DNA of 24,481 nucleotides from NCBI GenBank assembly GCA_964547995.1, contig CAZJRB010000112.1, positions 1-24,481 of the forward strand, in the 5' to 3' direction. Positions within the stretch are counted from its first letter, which is position 1; each line of letters begins with the position of its first letter. Positions 13,574 through 20,206 of the stretch are shown piece after piece. The stretch comes from CAZJRB01 sp964547995 (lineage in GTDB: Bacteria; Planctomycetota; Planctomycetia; Pirellulales; Thermoguttaceae). A program made the position numbers and the translations under genes. Under the pieces are notes generated by a model that was not told the origin of the DNA, made no database searches, and saw only the letters and a program-made list of their open reading frames with translations.

Positions 13574-15541
13574 ATGTACGATGCACATTGGAAGAAGCTT
13601 GACACCCCGTGCCCGACGGAATCGGAGACGGAATCATGGCGCGTCAAGCGAATCCTCCTTACCACCTTCGATACTGCCGATGCGGAACTCCTCGTTGAGC
13701 ACTTGTTGCCTTCCTGGCACGGGCTTAAGACCCAATTTGACGGTGACGACCAATCGAGGAATCCCTTTCTTGTTGAACTGAGCGAGACACTCGAGTCGGT
13801 TGAGTCGATGGTAATCATCTCCTCGTCAACGCTTTCGAAAGGCTCAGCGCCGTATCCCTGGCTCTGGCGGTTCATTACGCCCGCGATGGTCGGGATGGAG
13901 CAACAGGCAGTCCAACATGCCAAACTGTGGATGTTTCAGCGCGAGGCACTTGAACCGGGTAACGAGGATACATTAGAGCTGTGTCTCTCTTCGGCAAATC
14001 TCACACTTTCTGCGTTCCGTGATCAAGTACAGGCTGCATGGCGCTGTGTCGTTTCGTTGAAGAGGGAAACCGAGGAGACGGAAACCGAGCAGCACCTGGC
14101 GTCATGGGGAGTCCTACCAAGTTTCCTGTCCGAACTCGCTAGGCAATGCGGAAGATCAGCGGAGGCAATCAACGCCTTCCGGGTGTTGCTTGGACGTGCG
14201 CAGTGTCCCAAGGGCGTACGCTTCATTGCCAGTATCCCCGGAACCTACTCTCGCAAAGAACTGGAACAACGCCCTTTGGGCTTGGAAGCACTCCGTCAAG
14301 TCATGCCAGAGACAAGAGGTATCCCCAGGGTTTTCGCAACCGCCCCCGTGGTGGGAAGCTGGAAAGAGTCCGACTTGAAGGCTTGGTTGGCGGCCGCCGG
14401 TTGTGCCCCCGAGAACTTCACGCTTGGGTGGATCAGCAGGGACGTGGCCGACTTCTCAGGATGGTGTCGGAACTGGATTCTACCCTCGGCGACAGCTAGA
14501 ACCTTGCAGCAGTGTGGAGCGCACGTTGATGCAATCCGAAATCACGACGGTATGAACCTGCCGCGACTCCATGGAAGTCATCGTCCCGGGGATCGCCGAT
14601 GGCTGCACGCGAAACTCTATGGATTCTCGTGCGGACACAGCCATTGTCTGCTGGTCACGTCGGCCAACTTTACACCCGCAGCATGGGGCCGGTGGACCGC
14701 TGATGACAAACTCCGAATAGAGAATTTCGAGCTTGGAGTTGTCGTGGAGAAGGGACACTATCCGTTCAAGACACAGTCACTCGATGAGAGCGAAGTATTC
14801 GTCAGGGAACCCGAATTTGTCGAACTCCCAGCGGCAATCGGGTGGGCCGAGGCAGAATGGGATGGGCAAAGCATCTTGCTGTCGTATCGGATTGTTCTCG
14901 CCGACGTTCGACTAGATCGGGTTTCCATCCGCTGGGTGGAGAATGGGCTCGCGGGGGAGCAGGTGGTGCAGCCACAAGTGGAAGAACGGGGCGTGGCACA
15001 CCGAGTCGGGATCGTCTGGGGCAATGTGTCCCAAGTTCCGTTCGAAGCCAAGTTGGAAACGACGGCCGGCAGCATGCACTTCGTCCCCGTTTCAGACGCC
15101 AGGCCGCTAGCGGATCGTATTAAAGACCCACTTCCACAGCCGGGGCTTGACAAACAAACAGAAGAGCAAATCCGCGAGCGGCTCCTTCTGCGCAGGTACT
15201 CTGGTGGCACGATTGCGGAAGATGACCGGGAGTTGGAAGAAGAAACCGACGTCTCTGACATAGACTCACTTCCCTCGACGTCGGCGAGTATGTCCGCAGA
15301 CTACGGAGTCAAAGCGTTTGTGCAAGCTCGCAAGTGGTTTGCCGTCATCGATAACTGGAGACGGCGCTTGCCTGCGGCTGGGGATAGCGTACTTCGGGAC
15401 ATTCTCAGACACGACGCGGAGGCACTTCTGCAATACTTCGGCCGAAATCGCGAACTGGCGAAGGAGCCCGGCGACCGTGTTGCCGCGGCCCTGGTTGCCG
15501 AGGAGTTACAACACTACCTTGATAGCGGAGACTGCACGTAA
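13574..15541 (+). CDS. Phospholipase D/Tdp1-like protein with two HxK...SAN motifs
   Basis: This is a probable phosphodiesterase or nuclease of the PLD superfamily. In the 655-residue product the first catalytic half is HAKLWMF (His115, Lys117) followed by LSSANLTLSAF (Asn142). The second is LHAKLYGF (His345, Lys347) followed by VTSANFTPAAW (Asn365). His-Lys-Asn in both halves, without the Asp of classic HKD, is the arrangement of tyrosyl-DNA phosphodiesterase (Tdp1), so DNA-end or protein-DNA adduct processing is possible. About 250 further residues follow, including a beta-rich part (about 400-520) and a Glu/Asp-Ser-rich linker. ATG 13574 has GGAAAGG 7 bases upstream; a TTG at 13346 would overlap the previous gene by about 200 bases and is unlikely. 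The gene starts 19 bases after the first operon gene, and its stop codon overlaps the helicase ATG by one base. Confidence 0.87.
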   Translation: MYDAHWKKLDTPCPTESETESWRVKRILLTTFDTADAELLVEHLLPSWHGLKTQFDGDDQSRNPFLVELSETLESVESMVIISSSTLSKGSAPYPWLWRFITPAMVGMEQQAVQHAKLWMFQREALEPGNEDTLELCLSSANLTLSAFRDQVQAAWRCVVSLKRETEETETEQHLASWGVLPSFLSELARQCGRSAEAINAFRVLLGRAQCPKGVRFIASIPGTYSRKELEQRPLGLEALRQVMPETRGIPRVFATAPVVGSWKESDLKAWLAAAGCAPENFTLGWISRDVADFSGWCRNWILPSATARTLQQCGAHVDAIRNHDGMNLPRLHGSHRPGDRRWLHAKLYGFSCGHSHCLLVTSANFTPAAWGRWTADDKLRIENFELGVVVEKGHYPFKTQSLDESEVFVREPEFVELPAAIGWAEAEWDGQSILLSYRIVLADVRLDRVSIRWVENGLAGEQVVQPQVEERGVAHRVGIVWGNVSQVPFEAKLETTAGSMHFVPVSDARPLADRIKDPLPQPGLDKQTEEQIRERLLLRRYSGGTIAEDDRELEEETDVSDIDSLPSTSASMSADYGVKAFVQARKWFAVIDNWRRRLPAAGDSVLRDILRHDAEALLQYFGRNRELAKEPGDRVAAALVAEELQHYLDSGDCT

Positions 15542-17742
15542 TGCTACATCAAAGGAGTGACCTTGCAGGGTTGGGGTTTCGGCAGAGCGCTTGGAGGTTC
15601 TTGCAGGATCCAAAGCGATATCGGGAGACTTGGCATCGCTTGGATGCCGACCGTCAGCCACTTCTTCCGGAAGCGACCAAGCGGCAGATGCGCACAGCGG
15701 AGAAAATCCTGGACAGGTTCCGGAAGCAATTCGGAGTGCTCCTCTCCGACGATGTTGGCCTCGGCAAGACGCTGGTTGCAGTGCTCATAGCCGGTGTCTT
15801 TGCAGGAAAAGGCAAGCGAGTCCGTATCCTGGCGCCCAACGAGTACATGCGTCGTAAGTGGGAAGGCGACGCCAAAGACCATTTTGCTGTCTTGAGTACC
15901 TGCAAGCACCTGAATATTGACCCAAACGCCGTTAAGAGTGGGGCCGTGGAGAAGCTTCATGCTGGCCGAGTCCAGGTGGCAACGCACGGCAGGGCGTCCA
16001 AGCAGAAGCATCTCGCTTGCGACCTTCTCATTGTGGACGAGGCCCATCGTGCTAGAGGCGAGCACACGATGTTCCGAAAGGAACTCAAGCGTCAGCGCAA
16101 GAAATACGGCCGCGTACTGTTCTTGACTGCAACGCCGTTCAGCATTCGAGCCGACGACCTGGTGAGCTGGCTTAGGTTTGTTGGTGCTCCAGAAGAAGAC
16201 CGCCGCAAGGTGCGCTCGTTTGCCAGGCTCTTGACGAAGTTTTGGAGTGAAGGAAAGGAACGTGTGCCGACGCGATGGCTCCGTGATTGGCGCCGCGTGT
16301 TTCCGGAAAGACACAAGGCTGCCATTGAGGCGCTTCGTCGGTGGGTCATTCGTCACAGTGTAGAAAACTTACCCAACGAAAAGGAGTATTTTGGCGAGCA
16401 GGAAAACTGGGAAATTCGTTGTCCACCCGCCGACAAGAAGACTCTCGAAGTGCTTCTGCGAAGCGACCGCATGCTTCGGCTGGCACACCGTGAAGGGGTG
16501 GCCGGAAAGTGCCAAACCAACGACCCGCGCTTTCATGTCGGTTGGCACCTTCTGAGAGACGAATCCAGAAAAGTCTCGGAAGCGTTGCAGAGTAACGAGG
16601 GTGGCCTTGAGGTACCACCACACAGGCAGGCAGCGATAACGCACAACATCAGCGGCATTCATGCACGGCTTGACGAAATCGGTGAACATCCGAAAGTTGC
16701 TGCGGTCGCCGATGAGATCGCTCGTGTTGTGGAGGATGGCGAAAAGGTCCTCGTGTTCTGCTACTATCACGCCACAGCAGTTGAAATTGGCTTAGCTCTT
16801 CACAATCGTCTGCCGAGCTTGCCACAAGCGGAGCGTGACGTTCGCGCTCTGTGGTGGTGTGCATGGAGAGAGGTTCTCGTGAAGCTCTTTGCGGACAAGC
16901 ATATTGTTGACGACTGGGAAAAACCGTTGAACATCTTTGCTGATTGGCTTTCCTCCCCGGATATCTGTGCCAAAATCACGTCTTGGATCGGATGCATTCC
17001 AAATGATGTCGAGTCGCTTGCTGACGCGATTAAGAAAGCCCGGGTGCCGAAGCATCCAGACCAAACGGTTGCCGACGCTGGCAAGCGGTTATTTGCCGCC
17101 TTGGGGCCCGCGGGCTCACGATCGACGCAAGCTCTATTACGGTATGCGGCCGATTCGAGCAACCGAGGGCACACATTCCCTGCACAGCAAAGATCAGGAA
17201 AGGGCAGACGTGCGGCAGAATCGAGAATGGGGGGCCTACCCCGAACGCGAGTGCTTGCGCTGATTTCCCGGGGTGAGACTATTGGACAACGAACAAGCGT
17301 AGCACTACCGTTCTTGTGGCAAAGACAACTGGACACGCCAATGGCCATTTTCAACAGCCCTTTTGGTCCCGACGTACTCGTGGCCACCGATAGGCTCTCC
17401 GAGGGGGTCGATCTTCACCGCTATTGTCGGCACGTTGTCCACTACGAGCTTAGTCCAAGCCCCATCCGCGTCGTACAGCGAAACGGCCGTTTGCGTAGAC
17501 TGGGAAGTTGGGCGTGGGTTACGCGCCAACCGATTCGGGTCGCCTATCCCCAGTTTCGAGGAACCCGCGACGAGCGGCTGGTTGCGATCATGCAAGGACG
17601 ACTCAAGTGCTTCGATATGCTGCTTGGGGGGGCTGGTGGGGATGTTGACACTGCTCTGGACGAGGATGAACAGTGGAAGCATGAGATGCTCGAGGAGATT
17701 CGCGAGGAATTGAAGGTCAATGCCTCCCTTGCAGTCCGTTGA
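15541..17742 (+). CDS. SNF2/RapA-like SF2 helicase or DNA translocase
   Basis: This is a DNA- or RNA-stimulated ATPase. The 733-residue product shows motif Q/I with DDVGLGKT (70-77), Ia (LAPNEYMRRKW, about 97-107), II DEAH (166-169) and III LTATPF (195-200). The second RecA lobe has VLVFCYYH, then VATDRLSEGVDL (about 614-625) and VI QRNGRLRR (646-653). The Walker A form DxGLGKT and the lobe-2 motifs resemble SNF2/RapA and DISARM-type helicases. Between lobe-2 entry (VLVFCYYH) and motif V lies a long insertion rich in Trp and Ala, whose role I cannot name. The start is fixed by the TAATG overlap with the PLD gene, indicating translational coupling. There is no DUF1998-like C-terminus. Codon choice is less GC-biased than in neighbours, suggesting transfer. 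Confidence 0.9.
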   Translation: MLHQRSDLAGLGFRQSAWRFLQDPKRYRETWHRLDADRQPLLPEATKRQMRTAEKILDRFRKQFGVLLSDDVGLGKTLVAVLIAGVFAGKGKRVRILAPNEYMRRKWEGDAKDHFAVLSTCKHLNIDPNAVKSGAVEKLHAGRVQVATHGRASKQKHLACDLLIVDEAHRARGEHTMFRKELKRQRKKYGRVLFLTATPFSIRADDLVSWLRFVGAPEEDRRKVRSFARLLTKFWSEGKERVPTRWLRDWRRVFPERHKAAIEALRRWVIRHSVENLPNEKEYFGEQENWEIRCPPADKKTLEVLLRSDRMLRLAHREGVAGKCQTNDPRFHVGWHLLRDESRKVSEALQSNEGGLEVPPHRQAAITHNISGIHARLDEIGEHPKVAAVADEIARVVEDGEKVLVFCYYHATAVEIGLALHNRLPSLPQAERDVRALWWCAWREVLVKLFADKHIVDDWEKPLNIFADWLSSPDICAKITSWIGCIPNDVESLADAIKKARVPKHPDQTVADAGKRLFAALGPAGSRSTQALLRYAADSSNRGHTFPAQQRSGKGRRAAESRMGGLPRTRVLALISRGETIGQRTSVALPFLWQRQLDTPMAIFNSPFGPDVLVATDRLSEGVDLHRYCRHVVHYELSPSPIRVVQRNGRLRRLGSWAWVTRQPIRVAYPQFRGTRDERLVAIMQGRLKCFDMLLGGAGGDVDTALDEDEQWKHEMLEEIREELKVNASLAVR

Positions 17743-17776
17743 TCAGACGGCAGTCCGTTCGAAGTACCTTGTCCCC

Positions 17777-18757
17777 TTACTCTTTCCTGTCACGTACCTT
17801 TAACTCCGTTGCGTGCAGGTAATCGGCCACCGGGCGGTTGATGGCGCGGAGCTGGTCGTGGGTGATGTGGATCTCGCGGGACATGGCGCGTTCGGCGGGG
17901 GTGAGGACGACGTCGCCGCTTTCGGAGAGGAGAATGACGCGGTCTTTGACGTTGGGGATTCGGCGTCGCACCCGGGCGGCCGTGCCCAGGCCGTAGTTGA
18001 CGTGGCCGGAACCGCACAGCACAACGGCCGTTCGCCCTTTGCCGTTTTGGGAATTGAGGAACTTGCACAGCGCCTCGGCCATGGCTTCGTCGCGGGCGAT
18101 CTGGGCCTCAAGCATGGGCCGGAGCCGGTCCGGCGTGGCGGCGGCATGGACCGGCATGTAAAGGTTCAGCAGCTTCTCGTACAACAGATCGTCCGTTTGA
18201 ATTTCCTTGGGCAACTCCTTGCGGGTTTCGGCGTCGAGCTTGTCGATCCCGCCGCCTCGGGCGATTTTGCGAATTGTCTCCGATCGGGCGTTGAGCGCGA
18301 CGACGGGAGCGCCGGCTTTGTGTGCCGTCTCGACGATCGGCCGGTACCCTTCATAGCCTCGCCACCGTTTTTCCCAATTGGTCAGTTCGGCCAGCTTGTC
18401 GAAATCGATTTCACCCCGGTTGTAGCGATCGAGGACCGGTTGCTGGTACGATTCAAGCTGCTCCAGGCCGAGCACCAACGGCACGCCGCGCTTTGCGAGA
18501 TCGGCGACGATCTTCATCTGGATGTCGTGATGCCGCTTGAGCCAGTGCCGTTCGCCCAGATAGATCACCCGGGCGGCGGCCAGGTCGTCGAGCATTTCGT
18601 CGTAGGTGATCGGCTCGCCGAAATAGAGATCGACCCAAAAACCTGCGCGGCCGGTTTCCGCTTTCTCCTCGGCAAAGGCAAATTGCCCCGGTGCGAACGG
18701 CGCAAAGTGCAAGACGATCAACGACAGGAGGATTCGACGACCAGAACCTGTTTTCAC
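17777..18757 (-). CDS. ChaN/Tiki-like secreted protein (haem-iron binding family)
   Basis: ChaN-family proteins bind haem or act as Tiki-like metalloproteases; the exact role here is unknown. The 326-residue product has an N-terminal signal (RRILLSLIVLHFAPFAPG, then an Ala/Glu exit), so it is exported. The family core is visible: LGERHWLKRHHDIQMKIV (about residues 65-85) with conserved Glu and His residues, then LGLEQLESYQQPVLDRY, VVALNAR, and a late VVLCGSGHVNYG with a conserved His. The GTG at 18757 is preferred because ATGGGAGGG gives a ribosome-binding site 6 bases before it; the ATG at 18772, five codons upstream, has none. It faces the helicase gene tail to tail across 34 bases, so it is not part of that operon. 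Confidence 0.88.
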   Translation of the reverse strand: MKTGSGRRILLSLIVLHFAPFAPGQFAFAEEKAETGRAGFWVDLYFGEPITYDEMLDDLAAARVIYLGERHWLKRHHDIQMKIVADLAKRGVPLVLGLEQLESYQQPVLDRYNRGEIDFDKLAELTNWEKRWRGYEGYRPIVETAHKAGAPVVALNARSETIRKIARGGGIDKLDAETRKELPKEIQTDDLLYEKLLNLYMPVHAAATPDRLRPMLEAQIARDEAMAEALCKFLNSQNGKGRTAVVLCGSGHVNYGLGTAARVRRRIPNVKDRVILLSESGDVVLTPAERAMSREIHITHDQLRAINRPVADYLHATELKVRDRKE

Positions 18758-18785
18758 GGCAATCCCTCCCATTTGAGGTCAATCT

Positions 18786-18909
18786 GGTTCCCATGCTCTG
18801 CGTGGGAACCGGATGTGGGGACGCTCTGCGTCCCAATCAGTTTGGAAGCATGACGTTTTCCTTGCGACGCGGAGCGTCGCAGCAGTCCGTTCCCATGCGG
18901 AGCATGGGA
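18786..18909. repeat. Four-hairpin intergenic repeat element
   Basis: Four hairpins stand in a row: GGTTCCCATGC...GTGGGAACC (18786-18810), GGGACGC-TCT-GCGTCCC (18818-18834), TGCGACGC-GGA-GCGTCGCA (18863-18881) and TCCCATGC-GGA-GCATGGGA (18891-18909). The loops read TCT on the left and GGA on the right, and the second half mirrors the first, so the whole is itself an inverted repeat of two related units. I associate this motif (GTTCCCA...GGGACGCTCTGCGTCCC) with dispersed repeats in planctomycetes and cyanobacteria. It fills the 200 bases between the ChaN-like and WD40 genes. Confidence 0.7.
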
Positions 18910-18957
18910 GCGAGATCTACGAGAGATGTAGGGCAACACAATCACCATAACGCGTTC

Positions 18958-20022
18958 TTACGGCAGCCGCAAGAGACGCACCCGCCCTCCGGCATCGCCG
19001 GCGACGAGCGTTTTGCCGTCGGGTGCGACGACACAATCGCAGACCGCGCTGCCGATGTGGAAATCGGCAACCGGCCGGCCGGCGCCGAGGTCCCACAACT
19101 TCACGAGCCCGTCGTCGGACGCCGAGGCAACCGAAGTCCCGTCCGGGGTGACGGCCAGGGCCCGAACGGCGCCGTCGTGCCCTTCCAGCACGAACTGCTC
19201 TCGGCCGCCGGCCAGGTCCCACACCTTCTGGATTCCGTTGGCGCAGGCCGAGACGGCCTGCTTGCCGTCGGGAGTGACCGCGACGGCAAGGACCCATCGC
19301 CGGTGCCCCTCGAGCTTGAACCGCTCCGCCCCGTCGGCAAGGTCCCATACTCTCAGCGTCCCGTCGGATGCGGCGGAGACTGCCTGAGAACCGTCGGGCG
19401 TGACAGCGACGGCCAGCGGTCTACCTTCGTGCCCTTTTAGCGTGAGCTGGACCTGGCCGTCGGGCAAGTGCCACACCCTGAGCCTGCCATCATGGGAGGC
19501 GGAGACCGCCCGGCTCCCATCCGATGTTACGGCCACCGCGACTACCCACTCGTGATGTCCTACCAGCGTGTATTCATCCTGGCCGGTGGTCAGGTCCCAG
19601 ATCTTCAGCCTCCGGTCGTAGGAGGCGGAAATCGCCCAGCGGCCGTCGGGCGTTACGGCCACCGCGCGGACCACCCCGGCGTGTCCCTGGAGGGTGAGCA
19701 GTTGCCGTCCGCCAACCAGATCCCACACTCTCAACGTCCGGTCGTAGGAAGCAGAAACCGCCCGAGCACCATCCGGGATAACGGCCACCGCACAAACCGG
19801 ACCTTCATGTCCTTCGAGCGTGAAACGTCCACAACCGCCGGCAAGGTCCCATACCTTGAGTGTTCGGTCATTGGAAGCAGAGACTGCCAGTGCCCCGTCG
19901 GGGGTAATGGCTATGCCGCGGATGGCGCCGCCATGGCCTCCGATCAAGAGATGTTCTCCGGCAGCCGGACCTTCTGTGGCGGCATCCGTCGATTTCGGTG
20001 TAGCGTGGTACGTCTTGCCCAT
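18958..20022 (-). CDS. WD40-repeat protein, eight near-identical repeats
   Basis: It is probably a beta-propeller scaffold for protein contacts. The 354-residue product is almost entirely eight repeats of about 42 residues. Each follows the pattern GH-x-x-x-V-x-A-V-A-V-TPDG-x-x-A-V-SAS-x-D-x-x-L-x-VWDL, and the last one is degenerate (VRLLRLP). Repeats 2-7 are strikingly alike, including invariant VTPDG cores, which points to recent internal duplication. No signal peptide or membrane segment is seen, so it is cytoplasmic or relies on a partner for export. ATG 20022 is chosen because AAGGGGA lies 8-9 bases upstream; an in-frame ATG at 20064 has no such site. A promoter-like pair (TTGTCC, 17 bases, TAGGAT) precedes it. 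It is divergent from the giant LamG gene. Confidence 0.92.
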   Translation of the reverse strand: MGKTYHATPKSTDAATEGPAAGEHLLIGGHGGAIRGIAITPDGALAVSASNDRTLKVWDLAGGCGRFTLEGHEGPVCAVAVIPDGARAVSASYDRTLRVWDLVGGRQLLTLQGHAGVVRAVAVTPDGRWAISASYDRRLKIWDLTTGQDEYTLVGHHEWVVAVAVTSDGSRAVSASHDGRLRVWHLPDGQVQLTLKGHEGRPLAVAVTPDGSQAVSAASDGTLRVWDLADGAERFKLEGHRRWVLAVAVTPDGKQAVSACANGIQKVWDLAGGREQFVLEGHDGAVRALAVTPDGTSVASASDDGLVKLWDLGAGRPVADFHIGSAVCDCVVAPDGKTLVAGDAGGRVRLLRLP

Positions 20023-20073
20023 TCTTGCGAGTCCCCTTTTCTCACGAAGGCGGCTTCGGATCATGCCGAACCC

Positions 20074-20102
20074 ATCCTAACCCGACGAGGGGGGGAGGAC
20101 AA
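20074..20102 (-). promoter_or_regulatory. Candidate promoter of the WD40 gene
   Basis: Read on the minus strand, TTGTCC (20097-20102) and TAGGAT (20074-20079) are spaced by 17 bases. The start would lie near 20067, giving a leader of about 45 bases to the ATG at 20022. It lies back to back with the promoter for the plus-strand LamG gene. Confidence 0.4.
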
Positions 20103-20112
20103 TCCACGGCAA

Positions 20113-20141
20113 TTGTGCTTTTTGCCCTGCCATGGTATATT
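20113..20141 (+). promoter_or_regulatory. Candidate promoter of the large LamG gene
   Basis: TTGTGC at 20113-20118 and TATATT at 20136-20141 are spaced by 17 bases. The leader to the ATG at 20207 would be about 60 bases. The box pair is nearly the same as that at 6949-6977. Confidence 0.42.
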
Positions 20142-20206
20142 GACGGCTCTCGGGATACACTTTCTGTTGGACTGTTGGATACCCTCTGTTCGTGGCGGGA
20201 GCACCA

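Noticed and set aside
12196..17742. Calling the operon DISARM
   Set aside because: DISARM needs a DrmA helicase, a DUF1998 protein (DrmB) and usually a methylase with DrmC. The first gene here shows no DUF1998 features and no methylase is present, so only the helicase/PLD theme is shared.
12196..17742. Calling the operon Mokosh
   Set aside because: Mokosh also pairs a helicase with a PLD protein, but it has a different helicase type and no gene like the first one. I see no basis for the name without a search.
17731..17759. Two copies of GCAGTCCGTT at the end of the helicase gene as an insertion boundary
   Set aside because: The copies are 10 bases long and only 19 bases apart, with no matching copy at the left end of the operon. 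It is too short to support a claim.
17813..18853. 346-codon plus-strand open frame opposite the ChaN-like gene
   Set aside because: The minus-strand ChaN motifs and signal peptide are clear, so this is its shadow.
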